Assembly (NCBI RefSeq): GCF_937863485.1
Contig: NZ_CALMFY010000118.1
Location: 1-54,348 of the forward strand
Origin: an uncultured Nostoc sp.
GTDB lineage: Bacteria > Cyanobacteriota > Cyanobacteriia > Cyanobacteriales > Nostocaceae
Length of the DNA: 54,348 nucleotides
Direction: 5' to 3'
The notes under the pieces: model-generated
Told to the model about the DNA's origin: nothing
What the model saw: the letters and a program-made list of their open reading frames with translations, nothing else
The model's database searches: none
Made by a program: the position numbers and the translations under genes
Shown: piece by piece, positions 1 through 9,854 of the stretch
How positions within the stretch are numbered: the stretch's first letter is position 1
Layout: each line of letters begins with the position of its first letter

Positions 1-687
1 CTCCTAAAGCGCTTTAACCGAGCGTTTCCCCAGTTTTATGAGCAATTCGTCAGCAGTGAGATTCAACTGCAAAATTTGCGCCTAGCCTACCGTCTCTATA
101 AAACTAGACGCGCTGTTATTGAGCTGAAACCGGAAGGTAGCAAAAGTGCCCTGCATTTCGCTTACCGCAACCAGTCTTTTCTCCTCAGCGATATTTTTGG
201 TGTGCTAGCAGCTTATGGGTTGACTATCCACGGTCTGAGTCTATACGGTCAGATCCGTCCGCCGATGTTAGTTTTTATCAAACTGTTGGTGTCTCGTGGT
301 AGTAAAGCCTTGACCGAGAAAACCGCAGAAAATGTCTGTCGCGCCATTCGTGAGGCTTTAGGAGGTCGGTTTGAGGTAGAAGAGATGCTAGCAGTGGAAT
401 TCAATCTTGACACTGGCTTAGAGCAGGTACAAACTGAGTTCTATGTCGATCCGGTCTTTCATCTCCCTGCCTTAGTGATTGAAGCCGATAATCAACCAGG
501 ATTATTCTACAAAGTGATGTACGCCATCTGGCAGGAAGACCTGCTGGTAGTCAATGCCAATTTACTGGTTTGGCGGGGACGTACACGCCTAATTCTTTAC
601 TTGTTGGGGCCAAATGAAAGCCTCATTCCTGAATATCTCGGTCACAAAATTGCTGAAGGGGTGCGACAGAGGTTGCTGGGTAAATGA
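1..687 (+). CDS. ACT-domain-like protein, 3' part only
   Basis: The reading frame is open from the first base of the window to a TGA stop, so the gene begins upstream and only its last 228 codons are visible. A TTG at 76 is just an internal codon of that open frame and need not be the start. Two regulatory-type modules can be made out: one around FLLSDIFGVLAAYGLTIHG and a second, C-terminal one containing EADNQPGLFYKVMYAIWQED, which resembles the D-x-PGLL core of ACT domains as found at the C-terminus of GlnD-type uridylyltransferases. No catalytic motif is present in the visible part. It could be a GlnD-like sensor or a stand-alone double-ACT protein; the missing 5' part decides this. Confidence 0.6.
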   Translation, partial: LLKRFNRAFPQFYEQFVSSEIQLQNLRLAYRLYKTRRAVIELKPEGSKSALHFAYRNQSFLLSDIFGVLAAYGLTIHGLSLYGQIRPPMLVFIKLLVSRGSKALTEKTAENVCRAIREALGGRFEVEEMLAVEFNLDTGLEQVQTEFYVDPVFHLPALVIEADNQPGLFYKVMYAIWQEDLLVVNANLLVWRGRTRLILYLLGPNESLIPEYLGHKIAEGVRQRLLGK

Positions 688-735
688 AAAAAGTTATGAA
701 TTATAAGTTATGAGTTAAAAATTAACAACTCCTCA

Positions 736-779
736 CTCCTAACCGGAGGCGGAGCGTCTCCGGCTCCGCTCTTAACTCC
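736..779. repeat. 44-bp dispersed GC-rich palindromic repeat, copy 1
   Basis: This stretch is the exact reverse complement of 4624-4667. Its core is an imperfect palindrome around GGAGGCGGAGCGTCTCCGG and it is flanked by tandem AACTCCT-type units. It lies between the ACT-domain gene and the hydrolase. It looks like one of the short mobile palindromes common in Nostoc-type genomes; no coding function is suggested. Confidence 0.75.
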
Positions 780-834
780 TAACTCTTCGCATTCCGTATT
801 TAGTCGCACCCGCCCTTCGGGGTACGATATAAGT

Positions 835-1746
835 ATGGCAACTATCGAAATCTTGGGCGTTCCACACGCATACGAGCTAACGGCTCCCACTTCTTGCCCC
901 CATGCTTTAGTATTTATCCACGGTTGGCTCAATAGCCGTGGGTATTGGCAACCTGTGATTTCCCGCCTATCAGATGATTTGCAGTGCCTGTCCTATGATT
1001 TGCGGGGTTTCGGTGAATCCCAGTCCCAGGTAAAAACCGATTTTAGTCGGGCACAAACGTCTCTGAGCCTGATGCCCATCTCCAGTAGTGCGGTTGGCTC
1101 ACCAATCGATTCTCTTTACACTCCTGTTGCCTATGCTCAGGATTTAGCAATTCTCTTGAAACAGCTGAATATTACCAGTGCTTGGCTAATTGGTCACTCC
1201 TTGGGAGGCACGATCGCTCTCTGGGGAGCAGATCAAATACCTGAATGTGTTAAGGGAGTCATCTGTATCAACGCTGGTGGTGGTATTTACCTCAAAGAAG
1301 CCTTTGAGCAGTTTCGCTCGGCGGGTCAGAAATTTTTGCAAGTCCGCCCGCGCTGGCTGTCCCAAGTGCCTTTGATTGATTTGCTCTTTACCAGAGCCAG
1401 TGTGGCTCGTCCTTTGGAGCGCTATTGGGCACGTCAGCGGCTGATTGATTTCGTCGTGGCTGACCCAGAAGCATCTCTGGGAAGTCTGTTAGACTCCACA
1501 ACTGAGGAAGAAATCAATCGTTTACCTGAGCTAGTATCCCAATTGAAGCAGCCAGTTTATTTTTTGGCTGGTGCCGAAGACAAGGTTATGGAACCCAAGT
1601 ATGTGCGCCATTTAGCTAGCTTTCATAGACTGTTCCAATATTGTGGTGACAATGTTTTGGAAATTCCTGATTGCGGACACCTGGCTATGCTGGAACAGCC
1701 GGATGCAGTGGCTGATCACATCCGGTCGATTGTCAATAGTCAATAG
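835..1746 (+). CDS. Alpha/beta-fold hydrolase
   Basis: A 303-residue protein with the alpha/beta hydrolase layout: oxyanion-hole segment VFIHGW near residues 26-31, nucleophile elbow GHSLGG with Ser122, an acid candidate in GAEDKV and the catalytic His in CGHLAMLEQP near the C-terminus. Length and lack of a signal peptide fit a cytoplasmic esterase/lipase-like enzyme. Substrate cannot be inferred. The ATG start follows a small CCCG/CGGG hairpin and an AT-rich stretch. It stands alone, with a convergent tsaD downstream separated by an A/T-rich inverted repeat. Confidence 0.85.
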   Translation: MATIEILGVPHAYELTAPTSCPHALVFIHGWLNSRGYWQPVISRLSDDLQCLSYDLRGFGESQSQVKTDFSRAQTSLSLMPISSSAVGSPIDSLYTPVAYAQDLAILLKQLNITSAWLIGHSLGGTIALWGADQIPECVKGVICINAGGGIYLKEAFEQFRSAGQKFLQVRPRWLSQVPLIDLLFTRASVARPLERYWARQRLIDFVVADPEASLGSLLDSTTEEEINRLPELVSQLKQPVYFLAGAEDKVMEPKYVRHLASFHRLFQYCGDNVLEIPDCGHLAMLEQPDAVADHIRSIVNSQ

Positions 1747-1755
1747 GTATTGGGC

Positions 1756-1831
1756 AATTCAATTTTGGATTTTGGATTGACGATTTTGAATTAAATTTCA
1801 ATCTAAAATCCAAAATCTAAAATCTAAAATT
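1756..1831. repeat. CCAAAATC-type inverted repeat between convergent genes
   Basis: The left arm (TTTTGGATTTTGGATTG) and the right arm (CAATCTAAAATCCAAAAT) form a long A/T-rich stem built of 7-bp units. It separates the convergent hydrolase and tsaD genes and could act as a bidirectional terminator. Related elements lie at 11780-11869, 14566-14659 and 30732-30887. Confidence 0.65.
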
Positions 1832-1855
1832 CTTGCTCCCCTGCCCCTCTGCCCC

Positions 1856-2905
1856 TTATGACTTCGGATGATACAACTTCATCACTTGGGTAAGCGCTAA
1901 CCTAGACTCAACGCTTAGTGTGAAGGGAGATGTATGACCAAAGGATAGATGGTCAGCGGCGGCACAGCCGATCATGGCGGCGTTATCGGTACAGAATTTC
2001 AAAGGTGGGAATAGGACGCGTAAATTATGTTCAACGGCGGCGGCTTGGAGATTTTTTCTCAACCCGCTATTAGCTGCTACACCGCCACCAACAGCAATTG
2101 TGTCTAGACCATAGTCCAGGGCACAGGCGATCGCTCTTTTAGTTAGCGATCGCGCTACGGTTTCCTGAAAACTAGCCGCTACATCCGCTACTGGTACTTG
2201 TCCACCATCTTTCTCTAACTGCTGCACTAAACGCAATACAGCCGTTTTTAACCCACTAAAACTCGTATCGTAACGATGAAATCCCCCACCAGGTAAAGAA
2301 ACTTTTCCTTCTGGTAGGCTAAAGGCTTGGAAATTCCCCTGTTGTGCCAACTTGTCAATCACTGGGCCACCCGGATAACCCAGCTTTAACAATCGTGCCA
2401 CCTTATCAAAGGCTTCACCCGCAGCATCATCACGGGTTTGTCCCAGTGTTTCGTACATACCACAACCTTTGACATATATCAAGCTTGTATGTCCGCCAGA
2501 AACTAATAAACTCAAGAAAGGGGGATTTAAAGTTGATTCGCTCAAATAAGTTGCGTAAATGTGACCTTCGAGGTGATGAACTCCCAAAAATGGTTTGTTG
2601 TGTACCATCGCCAGGGTTTTGGCAGCAGTTAACCCCACCAACAGCGCTCCTACCAGTCCTGGGGCAGAAGTGGCGGCAATTGCGTCAATTTTCTCCCAGT
2701 CTAGTTGGGCTTGCTCTAGGGCTTGTGCGATCGCTTCATTAATTGTTTCCAAGTGCTGGCGAGATGCTACTTCCGGTACTACCCCGCCATACTGCTGATG
2801 GACTAGAATTTGCGAGGCTACAATACTACTGCAAACTTTACGATTGTTAACAATTGCGACGGCAGTTTCATCACAGCTGGTTTCTATTGCTAAAACGGTT
2901 GCCAT
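1856..2905 (-). CDS. tsaD: tRNA N6-adenosine threonylcarbamoyltransferase TsaD
   Basis: This 349-residue protein is TsaD (Gcp/Kae1/Qri7 family), which transfers the threonylcarbamoyl group to A37 of ANN-decoding tRNAs. Visible hallmarks are the N-terminal [19 protein letters not shown]-binding segment, the metal-binding HHLEGH motif with His111 and His115, SGGHTSL, and the C-terminal [10 protein letters not shown] and CTDNAAMIG motifs. Length is normal for the family. It is divergent from psaF, a neighbourhood I recall as common in cyanobacteria, with about 280 bp between the two starts. Confidence 0.97.
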   Translation of the reverse strand: MATVLAIETSCDETAVAIVNNRKVCSSIVASQILVHQQYGGVVPEVASRQHLETINEAIAQALEQAQLDWEKIDAIAATSAPGLVGALLVGLTAAKTLAMVHNKPFLGVHHLEGHIYATYLSESTLNPPFLSLLVSGGHTSLIYVKGCGMYETLGQTRDDAAGEAFDKVARLLKLGYPGGPVIDKLAQQGNFQAFSLPEGKVSLPGGGFHRYDTSFSGLKTAVLRLVQQLEKDGGQVPVADVAASFQETVARSLTKRAIACALDYGLDTIAVGGGVAANSGLRKNLQAAAVEHNLRVLFPPLKFCTDNAAMIGCAAADHLSFGHTSPFTLSVESRLALTQVMKLYHPKS

Positions 2906-3186
2906 TGAGAGTGTTGAGTCTTGAGTGCTAGGTGCTGAGTCTTGAGTAGTAGAGACAAAATCTTGCTTCTTTACTACCCTACAACAACAATTCTTATCCT
3001 TGGCACTCGTGACTCAGCACTCAGCACTCCATTTTGGTTGAGAAGCTTTAACTTTTATTTACTTAAACTTTACTCGGTCACCACCCAAGAGTATGATGAC
3101 TACCTAGTTATGCAAATAAACAACTGTACAAGCCGCTTCGTTTTGTACAAAGAACTTTTTGTTTTGTAATAAAAGGAAACAACTCT

Positions 3187-3684
3187 ATGCGACGATTGTT
3201 TGCTTTGATTTTAGCGATTTGTCTTTGGTTCAATTTTGCCCCCCCAGCAAAAGCTTTAGGGGCTAATTTGACACCGTGCAGGGACAATCCCGCTTTTCAA
3301 CAGCTAGCAGCTAATGCCCGTAATACCACAGGTGACCCGGAATCAGGGATAAAGCGATTTGAGCGTTATTCTCAAGAACTGTGTGGTCCTGAGGGTTACC
3401 CCCACTTGATTGTTGATGGTAGTCTAAATCATGCTGGTGACTTCCTGATCCCCAGCATTCTCTTTCTCTATATTGCTGGTTGGATTGGTTGGGTAGGTCG
3501 TGCTTACCTACAAGCGATCAAGAAAGAAGGCAGCAACGTGGAATTGAAAGAAGTAATCATTGAAGTGCCTTTGGCACTGCCAATTATGCTCTCAGGCTTT
3601 ACTTGGCCTGTAGCAGCCGTAAAAGAATTTCTGTCTGGGGAATTAGTAGCTAAAGATACAGAAATTCCCATTTCGCCACGCTAA
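3187..3684 (+). CDS. psaF: Photosystem I reaction centre subunit III PsaF
   Basis: A 165-residue precursor of PsaF, the PSI subunit exposed to the lumen near the plastocyanin/cytochrome c6 docking side. The first ~23 residues ([25 protein letters not shown]) are a signal peptide with an AKA-type cleavage site. Mature PsaF starts with the [12 protein letters not shown] segment, followed by conserved [13 protein letters not shown] and one main transmembrane helix ([15 protein letters not shown]). An AAAAGGAAAC ribosome site lies just upstream. psaJ follows after 39 nt, so the two are likely co-transcribed. Confidence 0.98.
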   Translation: MRRLFALILAICLWFNFAPPAKALGANLTPCRDNPAFQQLAANARNTTGDPESGIKRFERYSQELCGPEGYPHLIVDGSLNHAGDFLIPSILFLYIAGWIGWVGRAYLQAIKKEGSNVELKEVIIEVPLALPIMLSGFTWPVAAVKEFLSGELVAKDTEIPISPR

Positions 3685-3723
3685 CCCTTCCTGCAACTTT
3701 TGATTTATTTGGGAGAATGATTC

Positions 3724-3858
3724 ATGCAACAGAATTATTTCGTGAAATATCTATCCTTGGGACCAGTTTTACTTTTTGTCAATTTGATTTTTACAGCCGT
3801 TTTGTTGATTTTCTTTAACAACTGGTTTCCTGACCTACTTTTCCACCCACTACCATAA
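3724..3858 (+). CDS. psaJ: Photosystem I subunit IX PsaJ
   Basis: A 44-codon gene with start ATG 3724 and stop TAA 3856-3858. The product begins MQQNYFVKYLSLGPVLL, has one transmembrane helix, and ends NNWFPDLLFHPLP, the standard PsaJ signature and length. PsaJ binds next to PsaF and helps hold it in PSI. A GGGAG ribosome site lies about 10 nt upstream. It is followed by a strong hairpin terminator, so psaF-psaJ forms a closed two-gene unit. Confidence 0.95.
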   Translation: MQQNYFVKYLSLGPVLLFVNLIFTAVLLIFFNNWFPDLLFHPLP

Positions 3859-3940
3859 GTTGAAGACAGGATTAAAAAATTTTGTTAGCTGTTAGTTGAT
3901 AATTAACTAATAACTAGTAACTACTAACAAAATAGTTCTA

Positions 3941-3982
3941 TGAAACTCGTAAGCTGATCCCAGCATCACGAGTTTCATATTT
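3941..3982 (+). terminator. Rho-independent terminator of psaFJ
   Basis: Perfect 10-bp arms TGAAACTCGT (3941-3950) and ACGAGTTTCA (3968-3977) enclose a second small GCTG/CAGC stem and are followed by TATTTTTG. It sits about 80 nt after the psaJ stop and before psaL, which suggests psaL has its own promoter. Confidence 0.8.
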
Positions 3983-4095
3983 TTGAAAGCAGCTAAATTA
4001 ATTTTTCTAAACTTCTCTATCAAAAAGCATCTTTAGCCTCAATTATTATTAATATAAAAATGCCACCATTTTAATTTAGAGGCGAACATAAAAAT

Positions 4096-4617
4096 ATGGC
4101 ACAAGCAGTAGATGCATCAAAGAATCTTCCCAGCGATCCCAGAAATCGGGAAGTTGTTTTTCCCGCACTCGGCGATCCACAGCTAGGCAACCTAGAAACC
4201 CCGATTAATGCTTCTCCCTTGAGCAAGTGGTTCATTAATAACTTACCTGCCTATCGTCAAGGTATTAGCCCTGGTAGACGTGCAGTAGAAATTGGCATGG
4301 CTCATGGTTACTGGATATTTGGCCCCTTTGCCAAATTGGGCCCACTGCGGGACACAGCTGATGCTAACTTAGCTGGATTATTAGCAGCCATAGGCTTGGT
4401 TGTTGTCCTTACCGGCTCTCTATCCCTATATGCGAATAGCAATCCACCCAAAGCACTTCCTAGTGTTACCGTACCCAAACCTCCGGCAGATGCTTTTAAC
4501 TCTAAAGAAAGCTGGAACGACTTCGCCTTTTATTTCTTGATTGGTGGTATTGGTGGTGCAGTAGTTGCTTACTTTTTAACTAGCAATCTAGCATCAATTC
4601 AAGGTTTGTTTGGTTAA
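4096..4617 (+). CDS. psaL: Photosystem I reaction centre subunit XI PsaL
   Basis: This 173-residue protein is PsaL, the subunit that holds PSI trimers (or tetramers in many heterocystous strains) together. Hallmarks are the N-terminal GDPQLGNLETPI segment, the chlorophyll-ligand region GISPGRRAVEIGMAHGYWIFGP, and the membrane helices around LAGLLAAIGLVVVLTGSLSLY and FYFLIGGIGGAVVAYFL. The gene is preceded by a psaFJ terminator and by a GAGGCG stretch about 12 nt before the ATG. It converges with gmk. Confidence 0.98.
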   Translation: MAQAVDASKNLPSDPRNREVVFPALGDPQLGNLETPINASPLSKWFINNLPAYRQGISPGRRAVEIGMAHGYWIFGPFAKLGPLRDTADANLAGLLAAIGLVVVLTGSLSLYANSNPPKALPSVTVPKPPADAFNSKESWNDFAFYFLIGGIGGAVVAYFLTSNLASIQGLFG

Positions 4618-4623
4618 TTCCTG

Positions 4624-4703
4624 GGAGTTAAGAGCGGAGCCGGAGACGCTCCGCCTCCGGTTAGGAGTTAGGAGTTTAAATTCCTAACTCTTAACTCCTA
4701 ACT
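4624..4703. repeat. 44-bp GC-rich repeat copy 2 plus AACTCCT palindrome
   Basis: Bases 4624-4667 are the exact reverse complement of 736-779. They are followed by an A/T-rich inverted repeat (GTTAGGAGTTAGGAGTTT against TCCTAACTCTTAACTCCTAAC). The whole fills the gap between the convergent psaL and gmk stops and could serve as a bidirectional terminator. Confidence 0.75.
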
Positions 4704-5326
4704 TATTTAAACAAAACTGCTTCAATATCATTTAAAGCAGTTTCAAAATCGTCATTAACGATTTGAATATCAAATTCATCTGCGGCTTGAATTTCTACTT
4801 GGGCACGGAGTAGACGACGGGCGATCGCTTCTTCAGAATCTTGGGCGCGATCGCGTATTCGTTTCTCCAATTCATCAAAGGAAGGCGGTAAAATAAAAAT
4901 GCTGAAGGCACTGGGGAAGGAAGCACGAATTTGTCTTGCCCCTTCTAACTCAATTTCCAGCACCACCAATTTGCCGGAATGAATTTGGTTAAGCACAGCT
5001 TCACGCAAAGTACCGTAATAGTTACCAGCAAATTCTGCCCATTCCAAAAATTCCCCTTCAGCCACTAATTGTTCAAACTGACTACGGCTGATAAAGTAAT
5101 AATTTTTGCCATCGATTTCCCCTGGACGCGGAGAACGAGTCGTCACCGATACAGAATAATACAGTTCTGGATGACGTTGTAGGAGCGATCGCATTAAAGT
5201 ACCTTTACCGACCCCACTGGGGCCAGTTAAAACAATCAACCTGCCTAGATGTAAGCATTCTTCGGTAGTAGCATTACTCTGGATGGGTAAAACTGGCATC
5301 ATCCCTTCAACCTGTGAATCAATCAA
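4703..5326 (-). CDS. gmk: Guanylate kinase
   Basis: Guanylate kinase converts GMP and ATP to GDP and ADP. The P-loop GPSGVGKG is at residues 35-42, followed by the GMP-binding segment [19 protein letters not shown] and [12 protein letters not shown]. The 207-residue length is slightly long because of a ~28-residue N-terminal tail before [11 protein letters not shown]; a start at one of the internal Met codons (residues 9-10) is possible. The remA-like gene lies upstream on the same strand about 140 nt away, a gmk/remA pairing also known from Firmicutes. Confidence 0.96.
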   Translation of the reverse strand: MIDSQVEGMMPVLPIQSNATTEECLHLGRLIVLTGPSGVGKGTLMRSLLQRHPELYYSVSVTTRSPRPGEIDGKNYYFISRSQFEQLVAEGEFLEWAEFAGNYYGTLREAVLNQIHSGKLVVLEIELEGARQIRASFPSAFSIFILPPSFDELEKRIRDRAQDSEEAIARRLLRAQVEIQAADEFDIQIVNDDFETALNDIEAVLFK

Positions 5327-5468
5327 TAGATATTATTCATTAGTCTTGTGTTCCTGGCCAAGTCCACTATTGACTAAAGAATTTCTAGCATGAGTGAGAG
5401 AAAACTTATATAATTCACATGGTACTGCCGATATGATGCAAAGAAGAGTAGGAATAACCCACTGCTAA

Positions 5469-5735
5469 TTAATTATCTACAGTCTGATGATCGCGGGAAA
5501 TCACAAAGCGATTCGCTACCGTTTCCGGCTGAATTGCTGACAGAATTATGTGACTGGAATCGGTGATAATTACAGCTCTAGTCCGACGCCCGTAAGTTGC
5601 ATCAATCAGTTGACCTCTGTCCCGTGCATCGGTAATAATCCGCTTAATTGGAGCAGACTCTGGACTGACAATGGCAACTACTCGGTTGGCAGACACGATG
5701 TTACCAAAGCCGATGTTGATTAACTGAATCTCCAT
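5469..5735 (-). CDS. RemA/DUF370 family DNA-binding regulator
   Basis: I start this gene at the ATG that gives [20 protein letters not shown], an 88-residue protein; an upstream in-frame ATG at 5771 would add 12 non-conserved residues. The sequence is the DUF370/RemA family (formerly UPF0296), seen from the N-terminal NIGFGN segment, ESAPIKRII and [20 protein letters not shown]. In Bacillus, RemA is an arc-shaped DNA-binding activator of matrix and osmoprotection genes and sits beside gmk, as here. In cyanobacteria its targets are not something I can state from this sequence. Confidence 0.9.
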   Translation of the reverse strand: MEIQLINIGFGNIVSANRVVAIVSPESAPIKRIITDARDRGQLIDATYGRRTRAVIITDSSHIILSAIQPETVANRFVISRDHQTVDN

Positions 5736-5989
5736 AAAAAAACTGACGCTAAACGCGGTGTGAAGAAGCATGAAATAAACTTATTCCCATGTTATCGCCA
5801 AAAAACGGGAGTCACAACGCTTAAATTCAAGCCAGTCTTCGTTTTTAAATAATGTCTGCTTTTTTTCGCTGTTTCTCAGCTATATTTCCTAAAAATATTC
5901 CCAAAGATATAGGCGTAATTCCACTGATATAAGCTAGTTGGGTAATGTAAATTTATTTTGTTTTAAATAAGTATCTGACTCAGAAATTG

Positions 5990-6991
5990 ATGCAGGGTAA
6001 AATCGATTGGAATCGCCTCGCTCTAACCGCGCTGGCTCAGTACAATGTTGGTACAGATGAATTGATTTTCTTGGGTCATAGCGAAAATGTGACGTTTCGC
6101 GTTGACATTAGGGATGGTGAAAATTCTGCTACTTTTAAAGTACTCCGTATTCATCATCCAATCGCTCAATTCCGTGATCGCATCTGGCAACAACAGGCCG
6201 TCATTGAGTCGGAACTCATGTGGCTGACTGCTTTGCATCAAGATACTAATTTGGTCGTCCCATACCCCTTGCAGAACCTCAGTGGCACTTTCATTACCTC
6301 TGTAGCAATTGATGATACCAGCACAACACTCAACTGTACGTTACTAAACTGGGTCGATGGTTCACCCCTCGACAGCGAACCTACATCGACGCAGGCTAGG
6401 CAAGTCGGGGAACTTATGGCTCAGTTGCACCAGCACACCAGCCTTTGGGAATTGCCTTCAGGCTTCACGCGACCAAAATACGACTGGGAGCAACTACACA
6501 CCTCACTCATGGAGCTGCGATCGCTAGTAGATACTGGTACGATATCTGTTACTGATTTCGTTGTGCTTGAAAATGTGGTTCAACGAATTAGTAATGTGAT
6601 CACAGCATTAGAAAAAACACCCACCAATTGGGGTTTGATTCACGCAGACCTGAATGAAAATAATTACATCTTTTATGCAGGTGAGGCGCGGCCCATCGAC
6701 TTTTCCTGTTGTGGCTTCGGCTACTACCTTTGTGACATTGCCCATACCCTGTTGCATCTGTCTCCCGAAAACCGTAGATCGTTCCTTAGTGGTTATCAAA
6801 GCGTGCGTCAACTGTCTGATAAGTATCAAAGGATCTTGGAGGCGTTCTTTCTCGGAGCAATGGTAAACAATTTTGCTTTTTTAGCGTCGCAGCCAAATGA
6901 ACACGATTACTTGTTAAAAACTGTACCCTACGTTACTGAGAGATTATGTAGCAAATATCTTCAAGGCGAAGTATTTTTGTTCGAGTCATAG
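5990..6991 (+). CDS. Phosphotransferase of the APH/homoserine kinase II fold
   Basis: A 333-residue kinase-like protein. The catalytic-loop motif WGLIHADLNENNYIF has the H-x-D-x4-N pattern of aminoglycoside phosphotransferases, and PIDFSCCGFGYYLCDIAHTL supplies the metal-binding D-F segment. The N-terminal lobe contains LGHSENVTFRVD, where the Asn/Val-rich loop replaces a P-loop. The substrate could be an amino alcohol, homoserine-like molecule or small sugar; resistance function is not implied. A TTG lies one codon before the ATG, so the start could be 5987. The gene stands alone and converges with the downstream hypothetical, with the stop codons essentially adjacent. Confidence 0.85.
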   Translation: MQGKIDWNRLALTALAQYNVGTDELIFLGHSENVTFRVDIRDGENSATFKVLRIHHPIAQFRDRIWQQQAVIESELMWLTALHQDTNLVVPYPLQNLSGTFITSVAIDDTSTTLNCTLLNWVDGSPLDSEPTSTQARQVGELMAQLHQHTSLWELPSGFTRPKYDWEQLHTSLMELRSLVDTGTISVTDFVVLENVVQRISNVITALEKTPTNWGLIHADLNENNYIFYAGEARPIDFSCCGFGYYLCDIAHTLLHLSPENRRSFLSGYQSVRQLSDKYQRILEAFFLGAMVNNFAFLASQPNEHDYLLKTVPYVTERLCSKYLQGEVFLFES

Positions 6992-7741
6992 CTATTCTGC
7001 TTTGATATTAATGTGAGTTCGACGAAGTTCAATTTTGTCTCCCATATTCACAGTACGCATCCGTCGTACACTTCCAGCTTCACAATCGCGTAACCAAGTA
7101 TTAACCGCTTGGGCAACAGTGCCGTTACTACTATCGCGTGGCGGAGACAGTGGCTGCTGTGCTGAATGGGAACCAGTTTGAGAAAACATCATCACTAGAC
7201 GCCAACCAGTTTTACTTTTAGTCAACAACAGCCAGTGGAATTCCTCCAATTCTACCGCTTTCTTTCCTATGTACTGTCGCTCTAAGGTAGTAAAAAAAAC
7301 TTGCTCAACTCTTGATGCAGCAGTTTTCGCGTCTGTACTATATTCTTCAAGGTTAAGGGGCAGAGGAGTAAACTCAGGTCTTCCTGCCACTAGCATATAA
7401 CTGTAAACATCACTGCTTCTACTGAGGCGGCGGGCACGTTGACTAACGCGATTGGTATAACTAGGTAAATCTTCCAGTAGCTGTATAGTAAATGTTTCTA
7501 AATTTTGCTCAGAACACAAAGACCTTGCCCCACCGTTGACATTTTCCCTTTCTGCTAGCACAGAGGGTTTAGGGGTGAGGTTTATCGATAACGCTGGGTA
7601 AGCAAGGCTATTTGATCCTAAAACCCAGAAGGCACAAGCTAAAAGCCAATTATAATTTTTCTTCCTGAGCGAAGAGGTAAGATTGTTCTCCCCTACACCC
7701 TGCACCCTATCCCCCGGTTTCTCACTGACTTTTAGCTTCAT
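6992..7741 (-). CDS. Hypothetical secreted or membrane-anchored protein
   Basis: This 249-residue product is not recognised. Residues ~28-50 ([22 protein letters not shown]) look like a signal peptide or anchor after a long polar N-tail, so translation might start later. The rest is globular, with [22 protein letters not shown] and a C-terminal [29 protein letters not shown] segment. Its ATG overlaps the TGA of pyrF (ATGA), so it is translationally coupled to pyrF and likely shares its transcript. No enzymatic motif was seen. Confidence 0.75.
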   Translation of the reverse strand: MKLKVSEKPGDRVQGVGENNLTSSLRKKNYNWLLACAFWVLGSNSLAYPALSINLTPKPSVLAERENVNGGARSLCSEQNLETFTIQLLEDLPSYTNRVSQRARRLSRSSDVYSYMLVAGRPEFTPLPLNLEEYSTDAKTAASRVEQVFFTTLERQYIGKKAVELEEFHWLLLTKSKTGWRLVMMFSQTGSHSAQQPLSPPRDSSNGTVAQAVNTWLRDCEAGSVRRMRTVNMGDKIELRRTHINIKAE

Positions 7742-8469
7742 GCCACCGTGGTTAACTCCTCAGAAATCCTCTTCCAGGCTAACTCCGGCTCAGTAGCAGT
7801 AGTAATGGGACGCCCAATCACTAGATAATCTGCACCAGCAATGATTGCTTGTGCTGGGGTGAGCGATCGCTTTTGATCACCTTTATCTGCCCAAGTTGGT
7901 CTAACCCCCGGACAAACTAGCAAAAAGTCATCTCCACAAGTTTGCCGTAGTTGTGCCACTTCTTGGGGCGAACAAACTGCCCCATCCAATCCTGCCTCTT
8001 GAGCCAGCAATGCCATTTCTAGGGCGTATTCTGGTAATTCTAAAGGAATCTTTAAATCAAACGCCAGCTGTCTTGCAGAAATGCTCGTTAACAAAGTAAT
8101 AGCGATTAATTTAGGCGGTTTTATCCCTGCTTGAGCTGCCCCTTCTTGTGCCGCTTCTCTTGCAGCTTTGAGAGCATTAGTACCACATGTAGCATGGATT
8201 GTTAACAAATCCACGCCATAACTAGCTGCACTACGACTTGCACCAGCGACTGTGTTAGGGATATCGTGAAACTTTAAATCCAGGAAGATGCGTTTTTGCC
8301 GAGACTTTAGCACTTTTAAAATTTTCGGGCCAGTACTGGTAAACAACTCTAAGCCTACCTTCCACCAAACCACTTGCGGGAGTTGATCCACAAGAGCGAT
8401 CGCACTTTCTTCATCTGGCACATCCAAAGGCACAATAATTCTTCGTTCTGCCTGTTCACGATTCTCCAT
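7738..8469 (-). CDS. pyrF: Orotidine 5'-phosphate decarboxylase
   Basis: PyrF decarboxylates OMP to UMP, the last step of pyrimidine synthesis. The 243-residue protein shows the family signature [14 protein letters not shown] with the catalytic Asp-Lys-x4-Asp array, N-terminal [13 protein letters not shown], and the phosphate-binding end [10 protein letters not shown]. Length is typical of group I bacterial enzymes. It follows tyrS by about 20 nt on the same strand and overlaps the downstream hypothetical gene by 4 nt, suggesting an operon tyrS-pyrF-hypothetical. Confidence 0.96.
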   Translation of the reverse strand: MENREQAERRIIVPLDVPDEESAIALVDQLPQVVWWKVGLELFTSTGPKILKVLKSRQKRIFLDLKFHDIPNTVAGASRSAASYGVDLLTIHATCGTNALKAAREAAQEGAAQAGIKPPKLIAITLLTSISARQLAFDLKIPLELPEYALEMALLAQEAGLDGAVCSPQEVAQLRQTCGDDFLLVCPGVRPTWADKGDQKRSLTPAQAIIAGADYLVIGRPITTATEPELAWKRISEELTTVA

Positions 8470-8490
8470 TCCCTACTCCCCACTCCCCAT

Positions 8491-9681
8491 TTAAGGCACT
8501 AAACGCACAAACTTATTTTTCCCAACTTGTAAAACCTTACCTTGTAACTCAGCAGGATCAGCAAAAGTAGTATCAACATCAGTAATGCGATCGCCATCTA
8601 AGCGCACGCCACCTTCTTGAATTTTTCGCTTTCCTTCACCTGTACTTTTGCATAAGCCAGTGACATTGAGAATATACGCTAACTTAGTAGGAAACTGCTG
8701 CACGTCAGCTAGAGAAAATTCTGGAACTGCACCATCCTTGCCGCCGCTTTGGGCTGCTTCTTTTGCCTCTTGAGCTGCTGTTTCGCCGTGGTACTGTTTG
8801 ACAACTTCCCATGCTAAAAGTGTTTGGCGATCGCGGGGATTTTCTGGCAGATTATCCAAAGGTAAATCCGTCAACAGTTCAAAATACTGCTCCAGCAGAT
8901 GATCTGGAACTCCCTGTAACTTTTGATACTTTTGTGCCGGATGTTCCGACAACCCGATATAATTACCTAAAGACTTGGACATTTTTTGCACCCCATCCGT
9001 GCCAATCAAAATTGGCAGCAGCATCCCAAACTGGGGCTTTTGACCAAAATGGCGCTGCAAATCTCTGCCCACAGCAATGTTAAATTTCTGATCAGTCCCT
9101 CCCAATTCCACATCTGCCTCAACGGCAACGGAATCAAAACCTTGCATCAACGGGTATAGGAACTCATGGATAAAAATCGGATTCTCTTTTCTATAGCGAT
9201 CGGCAAATCCTTCCTTAGCCAACATCTGCCCCACCGTCATCGTGGAGAGTAACTCCAAAATTTTCTCTAAGTTTAGCCCAGAGAGCCATTCGGAGTTATA
9301 ACGCACCTCTAACCTTCCTGGTGTGTCAAAATCCAAAATAGGACGTACTTGGTCAAGATAAGTCTGAGCATTGTGCGCTACATCTGCTTCTGTAAGCTGA
9401 CGGCGGACTTCAGATTTCCCAGTCGGATCACCAATGCGTGCTGTAAAATCGCCAATAATTAGAACTGCTATATGACCTGCATCTTGAAACGCTCGCAGTT
9501 TCCGTACTGGTATGCTATGACCGAGATGAATATCAGTACCCGTAGGGTCAATCCCCAATTTGATTCTCAAAGGTTGGTTTGTGGTTGCCAAACGCTTTTC
9601 TAGACTTTCACTGTTAACATCAACTGGTTGTGGGAAAACTTCTACTACACCACGACGCAGCCAAGCAAAATCTTGCGTCAT
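8491..9681 (-). CDS. tyrS: Tyrosyl-tRNA synthetase
   Basis: TyrRS charges tRNA-Tyr. I choose the ATG that yields [17 protein letters not shown] (396 residues), because the 44 codons upstream in the same frame (to 9813) encode no family-like sequence and fall in the intergenic promoter region. Class I motifs are DIHLGHS (HIGH) and KMSKSLGN (KMSKS). [14 protein letters not shown] and the C-terminal S4-like RNA-binding domain ([14 protein letters not shown]) place it in the TyrZ-like group of TyrRS. It is divergent from the PBP gene and leads the tyrS-pyrF set. Confidence 0.95.
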   Translation of the reverse strand: MTQDFAWLRRGVVEVFPQPVDVNSESLEKRLATTNQPLRIKLGIDPTGTDIHLGHSIPVRKLRAFQDAGHIAVLIIGDFTARIGDPTGKSEVRRQLTEADVAHNAQTYLDQVRPILDFDTPGRLEVRYNSEWLSGLNLEKILELLSTMTVGQMLAKEGFADRYRKENPIFIHEFLYPLMQGFDSVAVEADVELGGTDQKFNIAVGRDLQRHFGQKPQFGMLLPILIGTDGVQKMSKSLGNYIGLSEHPAQKYQKLQGVPDHLLEQYFELLTDLPLDNLPENPRDRQTLLAWEVVKQYHGETAAQEAKEAAQSGGKDGAVPEFSLADVQQFPTKLAYILNVTGLCKSTGEGKRKIQEGGVRLDGDRITDVDTTFADPAELQGKVLQVGKNKFVRLVP

Positions 9682-9854
9682 ACTAGAACATTCACTGTTA
9701 GCTATGTTTTGCACACTAGAAGTTAAGTTGGTTATAAACACTTGCAATTTATCCGCTTTCTCATCTGCCAAACTACTATAATTGCAAAAAATTAACCGCC
9801 TTGCTTCGTCCAATCAATTACAGTTAACTTTACAAGTGAGGAAGTGAAATCGCC

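Noticed and set aside
3124..3152. TGTACAA/TTGTACA hairpin in the psaF leader as a riboswitch
   Set aside because: Only a 7-bp stem with no known riboswitch consensus; may just be a leader hairpin.
2942..3169. 75-residue plus-strand open frame before psaF
   Set aside because: Lies in the tsaD-psaF divergent region, has no family-like pattern and covers the psaF leader.
9682..9813. 44-codon N-terminal extension of tyrS
   Set aside because: It is not TyrRS-like and falls in the divergent promoter region; the internal ATG gives a normal TyrRS N-terminus.
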